Source: UMGS1002 sp050946195 (GTDB taxonomy: Bacteria; Bacillota; Clostridia; Oscillospirales; CAG-272). From it: DNA of 37,891 bases. Below are positions 7,585-14,364 of the stretch, one piece after another (the stretch's first letter is position 1; every line of letters begins with the position of its first letter). The DNA lies in the NCBI GenBank assembly GCA_050946195.1, contig JBMNUI010000013.1, positions 1 through 37,891 on the forward strand, read 5' to 3'. A program made the translations under genes and the position numbers. The notes under the pieces are model-generated. The model was not told the DNA's origin, made no database searches, and saw nothing but the letters and a program-made list of their open reading frames with translations.

Positions 7585-8258
7585 CTCTCATCCCCGCTCG
7601 GGCGCGCTTCGCCCTGAGCCTCATCGGCTTCTTCTTGCTCTCCCCTCATTTTTGCCCTTTTGCGTTTGGTCGCAAGATAAAGATACCAGAGCACAACAAG
7701 CACCTGGAACACCCCTGCGGCGGCATATATCAGGGCCATGTTCTTGACATCCGGCACAAGCGCCGTGATGTGGATGCATACCGTCACCCCCCATACCAGC
7801 GCGCTGACCGATATTCCCTGCACCAAAAGCCCCCACCACAAATGGGCGAACACCACAGCCACAATCGCCGAGACCGGCACCGCATACACGAAGGTCATCC
7901 AAAGCCATTCTGACTCAGGCAGGCAGACCTTCAGCAGGCAAAACAAAAGCGTCGCCACAAACCAGACCAGTCCGACCGACAGCGCGGCTATAAGGAAATG
8001 GTGCTGTTTGCCGCTCTCCTCTGTCGGCAGCGGCTCGGGCTTGGGCTCGCTTATCAGGTAGTTTACGGTAACCCCGAAGAGCTCTGCCATCCGGACAAGC
8101 ACATAAATGTCGGGCAGCCCCTCCTGCCGCTCCCATTTTGATACCGACTTGTCGGAATAGCTGAGCTTTTCGGCAAGCTCGGCCTGGGTCATATCATAGC
8201 GTCTTCTCAGTAAAATTATGTTCCGCGAGATGTTTTGTCTTAGTTCGTTTTCGTTCAT
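7581..8258 (-). CDS. XRE-family HTH regulator with four transmembrane helices
   Basis: 225 residues from the ATG at 8258, chosen because AGGAGA lies about 7 bases upstream. A Cro/CI-type helix-turn-helix spans residues 5-60 (MTQAELAEKLSYSDKSVSKW). After a short linker come four hydrophobic segments between about residues 88 and 205, then a basic/acidic tail. Such proteins are cytoplasmic DNA binders tethered to the membrane. The hydrophobic part may sense a membrane or envelope state, but this is not proven for this subgroup. The gene overlaps the sugar isomerase gene by 4 bases. A 21-base palindrome lies 17 bases upstream of the start and probably serves for autoregulation. Confidence 0.88.
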   Translation of the reverse strand: MNENELRQNISRNIILLRRRYDMTQAELAEKLSYSDKSVSKWERQEGLPDIYVLVRMAELFGVTVNYLISEPKPEPLPTEESGKQHHFLIAALSVGLVWFVATLLFCLLKVCLPESEWLWMTFVYAVPVSAIVAVVFAHLWWGLLVQGISVSALVWGVTVCIHITALVPDVKNMALIYAAAGVFQVLVVLWYLYLATKRKRAKMRGEQEEADEAQGEARPSGDER

Positions 8259-8274
8259 TCCGCAGTCTCCTGTT

Positions 8275-8334
8275 GACTCTACTGCCGGTAGAGTCACCTT
8301 TTCTCAACTCTACCGAGTCAGGCGGCAGAGTAGT
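8275..8334. promoter_or_regulatory. Candidate operator region of the XRE regulator
   Basis: GACTCTAC (8275-8282) and GTAGAGTC (8288-8295) form a perfect 8-base inverted repeat with a 5-base centre. Further half-site-like sequences follow: ACTCTACC at 8307-8314 and GCAGAGTAG at 8325-8333. The position just before the XRE start suits autoregulation. A related palindrome lies before the HAD gene at 9157-9178. I could not pick a clear promoter for the XRE gene. Confidence 0.5.
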
Positions 8335-8367
8335 GCGCCGGCGCTATCAGTAGCGTGCGTTTTGCTT

Positions 8368-8478
8368 GCCAAGCTTGTATAATAAAAACAGGATGAAATT
8401 ATTTAACAAACAGTTATTCACTGGCAATTCAGCCGGCCGGAAAGGAGTGATTTATGCATGATTACCTTAAGGTTTGAG
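8368..8478 (+). other. Orphan expression signals with a 7-codon reading frame
   Basis: A TATAATAAAA sequence at 8376-8385 has no convincing -35 box. AAAGGAG follows at about 8442, 6 bases before ATG at 8455. The frame stops after 7 codons (MHDYLKV) and runs into the 3' end of the convergent HAD gene. It could be the remnant of a lost gene start, a leader peptide, or chance. Confidence 0.25.
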
Positions 8479-9144
8479 CTCAAGAAACCGGGTAAACCCG
8501 AGAAAGTTTTTGGTGACAAGGTCAACGCCCCCCGCACTATCAAACAAAGAGGCATCTTCGGTTTCGCTCACCGCCACTATGTACCCTATACCGGCATTAT
8601 GAGCCGCAAGTACGCCCGAATGTGCGTCCTCAAAAACAAGGCAGTCGGCGGGGTCGGCTTTCAGAGCAGCAGCGGCTCTTAAGTAGATATCCGGCGCCGG
8701 CTTGCCCGGAAAGCTGCCGTCGTCGTATACAATCCTGTCAAAATCAAACCAGCGCCAGAGTTCGAAATGCTCGTAATAAAATTTCAGGTTCGAGATTTCC
8801 GAGCCGGTGGCAATGGTGGTCGGCATTCCTGTTTCCTTTAAGTAGTCGAGGAATTCCACCACACCGTCAACCAGCTTGAATCGCTCTTTATTTGCAAGGC
8901 AGAGGCGGCGATAGGCCGCTTCTTTTTCTTGCGTCAGCTCCCCGATTTCCCGGTCGGAGAGGTGCTCGCCGAAATATTTTCGGAGAATCGATGCGTTGTC
9001 CCGGCCAAGCATGTTTTTATCAATTTCCTCATAGGTAACACGTCGGCCGGTGTGGCGGGGAATAAACTCGAACCACACCCTGCGGTGAAATTCCGAGTCG
9101 AATATCATGGTGCCGTTGAAGTCGAAAATTATAGCCTTGATCAT
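8467..9144 (-). CDS. HAD family hydrolase, beta-phosphoglucomutase-like
   Basis: 225 residues from the ATG at 9144, which has a GGGAGG site 6 bases upstream. HAD motif I is FDFNGT: the nucleophile Asp8 is present but the usual second Asp is Asn10. Motif II is the Thr/Ser in TIATGSE, and motif III/IV is seen as PGKPAPDIYLRAA and VFEDAHSGVLAA. A helical cap lies between residues 15 and 85. Probably a small-molecule phosphatase or phosphosugar mutase. The Asn in motif I recurs in some HAD subfamilies but would weaken general acid/base catalysis as usually drawn. It is transcribed divergently from the alpha/beta hydrolase. Confidence 0.88.
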   Translation of the reverse strand: MIKAIIFDFNGTMIFDSEFHRRVWFEFIPRHTGRRVTYEEIDKNMLGRDNASILRKYFGEHLSDREIGELTQEKEAAYRRLCLANKERFKLVDGVVEFLDYLKETGMPTTIATGSEISNLKFYYEHFELWRWFDFDRIVYDDGSFPGKPAPDIYLRAAAALKADPADCLVFEDAHSGVLAAHNAGIGYIVAVSETEDASLFDSAGGVDLVTKNFLGFTRFLELKP

Positions 9145-9156
9145 TTTTCCTCCCAA

Positions 9157-9178
9157 GGCTCTATCCGTAGTAGAGTGC
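9157..9178. promoter_or_regulatory. Palindrome resembling the XRE operator, before the HAD gene
   Basis: CTCTA (9159-9163) and TAGAG (9171-9175) form an inverted repeat. Read on the minus strand the 21-base block matches the plus-strand XRE palindrome at about 16 of 21 positions. It sits at the expected transcript start of the HAD gene, where a bound repressor would block transcription. Confidence 0.4.
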
Positions 9179-9185
9179 TTATCAA

Positions 9186-9214
9186 AGTATAACATATGCT
9201 ACAATAAAAGTCAA
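9186..9214 (-). promoter_or_regulatory. Sigma-A promoter for the HAD gene
   Basis: On the minus strand TTGACT (9209-9214) and TATACT (9186-9191) with a 17-base spacer. Confidence 0.75.
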
Positions 9215-9261
9215 CATCGGGATTGTTCCGGTTTGATGGCGGTAATTTATCCTGAACAGTA

Positions 9262-9290
9262 TTGTTTTTGTGTTCCTTGTGTGCTAAAAT
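9262..9290 (+). promoter_or_regulatory. Sigma-A promoter for the alpha/beta hydrolase gene
   Basis: TTGTTT (9262-9267) and TAAAAT (9285-9290) with a 17-base spacer, 30 bases before the start codon. Confidence 0.55.
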
Positions 9291-9320
9291 AATTTTTGAA
9301 TAATTTCCGGAGGCTTTTTT

Positions 9321-10130
9321 ATGCTGCACAAAACAATTGAGTTGTCTGATAAATTCCCCGGCGCCACGCTGACTACATATGTAAGCGACGACCCGCCCGA
9401 GCTGAAAATGTCTCCCCGGCGCGCGGTAATCGTCTGCACGGGCGGCGGTTACCGCTTTCTCTCGGAGCGCGAGGCTGAGCCGGTGGTCAAAGTGTTCTTT
9501 GCGGCCGGATTTAACGTGTTCCTGCTCCGCTACACCGTCGGCCCCGGCGCGGCAAACTACGCCCCGCTCATTGAGGCTTCGCTTGCCATAAAACACATCC
9601 GCGAGCACGCTGAAGAATACAAAATCGACCCCGCCTATGTCTTTATCTGCGGCTTCTCGGCCGGCGGGCATCTTGCCGCCTCAACCGGGACTCTTTGGAA
9701 CATTCCCGAGGTGCTTGCAGAGCTCGGCGACGCGCCGGCCGGCATTAACAAGCCCGCCGGCATGATTCTCTGCTACCCGGTCATTATGTATACCCATAAG
9801 CACTCATTTTACAATCTCTGCGGCACGACAGAGCCGACAGAGGAGCAGATAAACCGCTTCTCGCTCGAGCGGCATGTCGGCCCCCATACGCCCCCCGCCT
9901 TCATCTGGCACACCTTTGACGATAAGGTGGTCGATGTTAAAAACTCGCTTGTCTTTGTAGAGAAACTCAGAGAAAACAACATACCCTTCGAGCTGCACAT
10001 ATTCCCCGAGGGCGTGCACGGCCTGGCACTGGCCAATGAGGAAACCTGGTCGCAGAAGCCGCAAAACCTAGCGCCGCATGTTGAGTGCTGGATTGACCTT
10101 GCCGTAAGATGGGTTAAGAATTTTAAGTAA
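9321..10130 (+). CDS. Alpha/beta hydrolase, BD-FAE/acetyl-esterase-like
   Basis: 269 residues. The nucleophile elbow is GFSAGG with Ser113. A likely acid is Asp200 or Asp201 (HTFDDKVV) and the histidine is His233 (EGVHGLA), giving a complete catalytic triad. CTGGGYRFLSERE at residues 39-51 fills the place of the HGGG oxyanion motif of the hormone-sensitive-lipase/BD-FAE group. There is no signal peptide, so it acts in the cytoplasm. Family members are often carboxyl or acetyl esterases acting on deacylation of sugars or xylo-oligosaccharides; the substrate is not evident. A GGAGG ribosome binding site precedes the ATG and a strong terminator follows, so it is a single-gene unit. Confidence 0.87.
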   Translation: MLHKTIELSDKFPGATLTTYVSDDPPELKMSPRRAVIVCTGGGYRFLSEREAEPVVKVFFAAGFNVFLLRYTVGPGAANYAPLIEASLAIKHIREHAEEYKIDPAYVFICGFSAGGHLAASTGTLWNIPEVLAELGDAPAGINKPAGMILCYPVIMYTHKHSFYNLCGTTEPTEEQINRFSLERHVGPHTPPAFIWHTFDDKVVDVKNSLVFVEKLRENNIPFELHIFPEGVHGLALANEETWSQKPQNLAPHVECWIDLAVRWVKNFK

Positions 10131-10133
10131 GAA

Positions 10134-10176
10134 CAGAGCTGCCGCAGTCGGATTGACTTGCGGCAGCTCTGCTTTA
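10134..10176 (+). terminator. Terminator after the alpha/beta hydrolase gene
   Basis: A perfect 13-base stem, CAGAGCTGCCGCA (10134-10146) with its complement at 10159-10171 and a 12-base loop. It is followed by CTTTAT, a weak U-tract, and begins 4 bases after the stop codon. Confidence 0.7.
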
Positions 10177-10289
10177 TACAGTTCATGCGTGCCTTTCAGC
10201 TTTTTTGTATACCTCGCGACTACCGGAGTTTTTCATCATTAGCCGTAGAAGCGACCTGCAATTCCCGCACAACAGAATTCGCGATAACG

Positions 10290-10420
10290 GCGTGTGGGGC
10301 AAAGCCCCACGCTTTGAAAGTTATTGGGGATTCTTGAGGCCCTTTTTTCAAAAAAGGGGCTTAAGCGGGGGTATGGGGGCAGAGCCCCCGTATAAACCGG
10401 GGCGTGGGACGGCGCCCCGC
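10290..10420 (+). repeat. Structured dispersed repeat, copy 1
   Basis: Consecutive hairpins: GTGTGGGGCAAAGCCCCACGC, then CTTGAGGCC/GGGGCTTAAG around a CTTTTTTCAAAAAAG core (10333-10365), then GGGGGCAGAGCCCCC (10375-10389), and a GGGGCG/CGCCCC stem. The central and right parts match a second copy at 25257-25371 in inverse orientation. It fills most of the gap between the hydrolase terminator and spoVAE; 10177-10289 shows nothing else recognisable. Confidence 0.75.
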
Positions 10421-10427
10421 AAGAAAT

Positions 10428-10790
10428 TCAGCTTTTAGGCTTGGATCTGAAAATCAGCGAGGCTATAAAGCCAAAGCAGATTGCGGCGGTGGTGCCGGCG
10501 GCCGCGGCCCGGAAGCCGCCGGTGAGGGCTCCAAGCAGGCCGCGCGCCCCGACGTCCTCGGCTACTCCCTTTGAGATGAGATATCCGAACCCGGTCAGCG
10601 GCGTAGTCGCCCCCGCGCCGGCAAACTCAGCAAAGGGCTTGTAGAGCCCCACGGCGCCGAGTATCACCCCGACGACCACATATCCCACAAGTATTCTTGC
10701 CGGCGTCAGCTTGGTCTTGTCAAGCAAAATCTGCGCAATAACGCAGAGCAGCCCCCCGAAGACAAACGCCCAGACATAATCCATCAACAC
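10428..10790 (-). CDS. spoVAE: Stage V sporulation protein AE
   Basis: 120 residues, four hydrophobic segments. The GFGYLISKGVAEDVGARGLLGALTGGF block is characteristic of SpoVAE (the SpoVAEb type). With SpoVAC and SpoVAD it moves dipicolinic acid through the spore inner membrane. The probable start is GTG at 10790, 8 bases after GAGG; an in-frame ATG 6 bases on is an alternative. It follows spoVAD by 38 bases and must be in the same transcript. Confidence 0.92.
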   Translation of the reverse strand: MLMDYVWAFVFGGLLCVIAQILLDKTKLTPARILVGYVVVGVILGAVGLYKPFAEFAGAGATTPLTGFGYLISKGVAEDVGARGLLGALTGGFRAAAAGTTAAICFGFIASLIFRSKPKS

Positions 10791-10828
10791 TTGATTTACC
10801 TCACGATAAACTATATTTTATCCGGCTT

Positions 10829-11818
10829 TTATTCGGCGCACTGAAGCTCGATTAGGTGCGCTATGGCGGGAATACCCTCGCCCTGCTGCAGCGACAGCGG
10901 GCTCATGAGCGCCCCGGTACCTACCAGCACTATTTTTTTCAGCTCGCGCGACTCAAGCTTTGGCAAAAGATACGAGGCCAGCACCACGGCCGAGCAGCCG
11001 CAGCCCGAGCCGCCGCTGTGCACGTCCTGCCGGGAGCGGTCATAAATCATCATGCCGCAGTCGGCAAGCTTGTCGCATATGTCGGCCCTATCCTTGCCGA
11101 GCAGGTCCTGCAGGATGGCGCTTCCCTCATAGCCGAGGTCGCCGGTCACGATAAGGTCGAGGTCGTCAACCCTGCCCCCGCGCAGGATAACATAGCGCAG
11201 AATTGTCTCGGCGGCGGCCGGCGCCATCGCCGCGCCCATGTTACTGGCGTCCTTGATTCCCTTCTCGCGCACAATCCCGGGCAGCGCCGCGGTCACCCGG
11301 ACATTCCCGCCCGGCCCGATTATGAAGGCCCCCGCGCCGGTGACAGTCCACTGGGCGGTCGGGGTACGCTGGCTGCCGTACTCCACCGGGGTCCGGTACT
11401 GCCGCTCGGCAGAACAGAAGTGGGAAGAGGTCACCGCGGCTGTATATCTGAAAATCCCGTGCGTGGTCATAATCGAGGCCAGCATGATGCCCTCGGCCGC
11501 CGTCGAGCAGGCGCCGTACAGCCCGAAGTAGGGTATATCATAACCGAGCATTCCGTATGATGAGCCGGTGCACTGGTTCAGCAGGTCACCGTCAAATATG
11601 GCCTCTATTTCGTTTTCCTTAATACCGGACTTTTTTATCGCAATATTCATGGCGGCGCGCTGCATGGCAGACTCGCACTTCTCCCAGCTCGGCTGGCCGT
11701 ACCTGTCCTCCTCGTCGTGAATATCAAAACAGCTCCCGAGCGGGCCTTCGTGCTCTTTTTTACCGACCGCCGACGCCGCCGCAATAATAGTCGTGTTAAG
11801 TTCTATTATCCTGTCCAA
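10829..11818 (-). CDS. spoVAD: Stage V sporulation protein AD
   Basis: 329 residues of the thiolase-like fold used by SpoVAD, the peripheral protein of the SpoVA channel that binds dipicolinic acid during spore formation. Signature segments: SAVGKKEHEGPLG near the N-terminus, FDGDLLNQCTGSSYG, and VHSGGSGCGCSAVVLASYLLP near the C-terminus. The start is most likely TTG at 11818, with AAAGGA 7 bases upstream, because the conserved N-terminal strand begins straight after it and the next Met is far inside the protein. spoVAC, normally just upstream, is not here; a divergent nucleoside phosphorylase gene is. Expression should be forespore-specific (sigma-G), but I could not define such a promoter. 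Confidence 0.94.
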   Translation of the reverse strand: MDRIIELNTTIIAAASAVGKKEHEGPLGSCFDIHDEEDRYGQPSWEKCESAMQRAAMNIAIKKSGIKENEIEAIFDGDLLNQCTGSSYGMLGYDIPYFGLYGACSTAAEGIMLASIMTTHGIFRYTAAVTSSHFCSAERQYRTPVEYGSQRTPTAQWTVTGAGAFIIGPGGNVRVTAALPGIVREKGIKDASNMGAAMAPAAAETILRYVILRGGRVDDLDLIVTGDLGYEGSAILQDLLGKDRADICDKLADCGMMIYDRSRQDVHSGGSGCGCSAVVLASYLLPKLESRELKKIVLVGTGALMSPLSLQQGEGIPAIAHLIELQCAE

Positions 11819-11832
11819 CCCTCTGTCCTTTC

Positions 11833-11861
11833 TTGATTTTTGATGATGTATGTGTTAAAAT
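11833..11861 (+). promoter_or_regulatory. Sigma-A promoter for the phosphorylase gene
   Basis: TTGATT (11833-11838) and TAAAAT (11856-11861) with a 17-base spacer, leaving an 85-base leader before the ATG at 11949. Confidence 0.6.
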
Positions 11862-11948
11862 AATAATCAGCCCTGCCGGACAAGTTTTTGTCATTTTGTA
11901 ATATTCCCACCGGCGGCGGATTTTATTATTTTTTTGCGGAGGCACCCG

Positions 11949-12740
11949 ATGCCACTTAGTAACGAGCTTCAGTTTCATATAAAAATCCGCCGGGCTGATG
12001 CCGGCGGATACGCGATACTGCCCGGCAACCCCGGCAGATGCGAGAAAATCGCCGCATATCTTGAGGAACCCGAGCATTTGGGCTCAAACCGCGAATTCAA
12101 TATCTGGCGCGGCAGGCTTTCGGGTGAGCGGGTTTTGGTCTGTTCGACCGGCATCGGCGGCCCGTCGACCGCAATTGCGGTCGAGGAGCTGGCGGCCTGC
12201 GGCGTGCACACCTTTATCAGGGTCGGCACCTGCGGCGGGATCGCGCCGGGTGTCAGGCCGGGCGACATCGTCATAGCCTCTGGCGCGGTGCGGCAGGACG
12301 GCACCAGCCGCGAATACGCGCCGATAGAATTCCCCGCCGTGCCCGACACCGAGGTGCTTTTCGCGCTCCGCGAGTCGGCAGACAAGCTGGGGTATACCAG
12401 CCACACCGGAGTCGTGCAGAGCAAGGACTCGTTTTACGGCCAGCACAGTCCAGGAAAAATGGCGGTCGCCGGACAGCTGCTCGCCAAATGGGAAGCATGG
12501 AAAAAGCTCGGAGTGCTGGCCAGCGAGATGGAGGCCTCGACCCTCTTTACAGTGTCATCGCTGCTCGGCGTCAGCGCCGGCGCGGTCTTCCATGTCATCT
12601 GGAATCAGGAGCGGGCGGCCGCCGGGCTTGATAAGAGTTCAGACGAAAACCACGACACCGACCGGGCAATCAAAACGGCGGTGACTGCCGTCGGGCTCCT
12701 GATAAAAAAGCGGGCGGAGTCCCGCCCGGGTGTTAACTGA
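11949..12740 (+). CDS. Uridine phosphorylase-like nucleoside phosphorylase
   Basis: 263 residues from the ATG at 11949, which has GCGGAGG 6 bases upstream. It belongs to the PNP/UDP family, which splits a nucleoside with phosphate into base and ribose-1-phosphate. Motifs: LPGNPGRCEKIA (phosphate site, usually GDPxR; here GNPGR), CSTGIGGPSTAIAVEEL, and LASEMEASTLF, whose Glu-Met-Glu contacts the ribose. Overall closest in pattern to uridine phosphorylase, but purine specificity cannot be excluded. It stands alone, transcribed divergently from spoVAD. Its 3' end contains GGGCGGAGTCCCGCCC, a stem at the stop codon that may help end transcription against the converging amidase gene. Confidence 0.88.
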   Translation: MPLSNELQFHIKIRRADAGGYAILPGNPGRCEKIAAYLEEPEHLGSNREFNIWRGRLSGERVLVCSTGIGGPSTAIAVEELAACGVHTFIRVGTCGGIAPGVRPGDIVIASGAVRQDGTSREYAPIEFPAVPDTEVLFALRESADKLGYTSHTGVVQSKDSFYGQHSPGKMAVAGQLLAKWEAWKKLGVLASEMEASTLFTVSSLLGVSAGAVFHVIWNQERAAAGLDKSSDENHDTDRAIKTAVTAVGLLIKKRAESRPGVN

Positions 12741-12760
12741 TATGTAAAGACAACCTGAGT

Positions 12761-13330
12761 CTACTGCAACAGTCCGAAATAATCAAGCAGCCCGTAATAT
12801 ATCCCCTGGGCAAACAGGTCGGGGCGGGTGTTCATCAGGTTGGCGTCGTTGTAGTTGGTTATAAAGCCCAGCTCAAGCAGCACCGCCGGCATTGCGGTCC
12901 GGCGGAGCACATAAAGCCCCGGGCGGACAAACACGCCCCGGTTCTGCAGCCCGGTTTCCCTGTTCAGCCATATCAGAATCTGCTCGGCAAAGGGATATGC
13001 CTCGGATTGCCTTGAATACACATAGGCCTCGCTCCCACTGGCGCTGCTTATCAGCGAGGCGTTGGTATGCAGGCTGATGAAATAATTTGCCCCCCAGCTG
13101 TTGGCGTCGCTCACCCGCGCCTGCAGGCTTGTTGCCGTCGAGGTACCGAGCTGGGTCGTAGGGGTCGGCCTCGAGAGCCTGACCTCAAAGTTCTCGTTGG
13201 CAGCAAGCAGCGCCGCAAGCTCAATCCCGATTCTGAATACCAGATCCTGCTCCCGCAGGCCGAAGGCCTCGGCCCCCGCATTAGGATTTACCGGATTGTG
13301 TGCCTGATCTATGTATATTTTTATTGCCAT
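12761..13330 (-). CDS. N-acetylmuramoyl-L-alanine amidase (Amidase_3)
   Basis: 189 residues from the ATG at 13330, with a GAGGTG site just before it. This zinc amidase family cuts the bond between muramic acid and the stem peptide. The ligands are visible: His11 in DQAHNP, Glu27, His88 in SLHTNAS, with catalytic Glu153 in VLLELGFITN. The length is close to a bare Amidase_3 domain. Unlike CwlD or LytC relatives there is no signal peptide or cell-wall-binding repeat, so release by mother-cell lysis, non-classical export or a cytoplasmic role must be considered. The first motif is DQAHNP rather than the common DPGHGG. It converges with the phosphorylase gene. Confidence 0.9.
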   Translation of the reverse strand: MAIKIYIDQAHNPVNPNAGAEAFGLREQDLVFRIGIELAALLAANENFEVRLSRPTPTTQLGTSTATSLQARVSDANSWGANYFISLHTNASLISSASGSEAYVYSRQSEAYPFAEQILIWLNRETGLQNRGVFVRPGLYVLRRTAMPAVLLELGFITNYNDANLMNTRPDLFAQGIYYGLLDYFGLLQ

Positions 13331-13411
13331 AGCGCACCTCACACAAATAAGTCACATTAAAGTATATTCAATCAGAATGAGTTGTGTGCTCAAGGAAAGG
13401 CTGGGTACTTG

Positions 13412-14290
13412 ATGTCGGCTTTAAGTCAACCTCCAGAGAAGAACCGCGTTGAGAAAAACACTCTCTATCTTGTCGCCACCCCGATAGGCAACCTGTCGGA
13501 TATATCCGAGCGCGCCCTGAAGGTGCTCTCGCAGGTTGACTTCATCGCGGCGGAGGACACAAGGGTGACGCTCAAGCTGCTCACCCACTTCGGCATAAAA
13601 AAGCCGCTGATTTCATATTATGAGCACAACAAGCGCGAGCGCGGCGAGCTGATAGCAGAGCGGATTCTCTCGGGCCAGAGCTGCGCGCTCGTCACCGACG
13701 CGGGCACCCCGGCAATCAGCGATCCCGGCGAGGACCTAGTCGCGCTTTGCGAGGAGAAAAACATCAGGGTAGTGCCGATTCCCGGCGCCAATGCGGCAAT
13801 CTGCGCGCTGGCGGCCTCAGGACTGCCGAGCGGGCGGTTTTGTTTTGAGGGCTTTCTGCCGACAAACCGCGCTGAGCGGCAGGCGCGGCTTGACAGCCTT
13901 CAAACCGAGACCCGGACCATGATTTTCTACGAAGCACCGCACAAGCTTATTACAACGCTGTCAGACCTTGCCAGGACATTCGGCACCGAGCGCAGGGTAG
14001 CGGTCTGCCACGAGCTTACCAAGATAAACGAAAGAATCCTGCGGACCACGCTCGGGGAGGCCGCCGAGTATTACACTACGAACCCGCCGCGCGGCGAATA
14101 CGTGCTGGTGGTGGCCGGTGCCGAGGCCGCCGCATCCGGCAACGAGTTCTGGCGGGGGATGTCCGTAGGCGAGCATGTAGGGTACTATATCGAGGCCGGA
14201 CTGACCAAAATGGAGGCAATAAAGGCAGTCGCGGCCGACCGCGGCGTACCCAAAAATGCCATATACAAGGAGATAATCCGTCCTCAATAA
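13412..14290 (+). CDS. rsmI: 16S rRNA (cytidine(1402)-2'-O)-methyltransferase
   Basis: 292 residues from the ATG at 13412; a TTG one codon earlier is also possible, since GGAAAGG sits about 8 bases before it. A tetrapyrrole-methylase fold enzyme that methylates C1402 of 16S rRNA using SAM. Motifs in order: LYLVATPIGNLSDIS, AEDTRVT, ALVTDAGTPAISDPGE, PIPGANAAICALAASGLP and FYEAPHKL, all diagnostic of RsmI. The C-terminal helical region (about residues 220-290) is the usual small RsmI tail. It is followed by asd with its own promoter. Confidence 0.95.
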   Translation: MSALSQPPEKNRVEKNTLYLVATPIGNLSDISERALKVLSQVDFIAAEDTRVTLKLLTHFGIKKPLISYYEHNKRERGELIAERILSGQSCALVTDAGTPAISDPGEDLVALCEEKNIRVVPIPGANAAICALAASGLPSGRFCFEGFLPTNRAERQARLDSLQTETRTMIFYEAPHKLITTLSDLARTFGTERRVAVCHELTKINERILRTTLGEAAEYYTTNPPRGEYVLVVAGAEAAASGNEFWRGMSVGEHVGYYIEAGLTKMEAIKAVAADRGVPKNAIYKEIIRPQ

Positions 14291-14306
14291 TTGTTGCCTA
14301 TTACTA

Positions 14307-14335
14307 TTGATTTTACCGTTCTAATGTGATATCAT
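14307..14335 (+). promoter_or_regulatory. Sigma-A promoter for asd
   Basis: TTGATT (14307-14312) and TATCAT (14330-14335) with a 17-base spacer, 30 bases before the asd ATG. Confidence 0.6.
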
Positions 14336-14364
14336 AGCTTATCCTTTATTTGCGGAGGTTTTTC

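Noticed and set aside
10205..10438. Plus-strand frame of 77 codons
   Set aside because: It runs through the dispersed hairpin repeat and into spoVAE; composition is that of the repeat.
11819..11948. Sigma-G promoter before spoVAD
   Set aside because: CATACAT-like sequence is present on the minus strand, but no matching -35 element lies at the right distance, so I do not call it.
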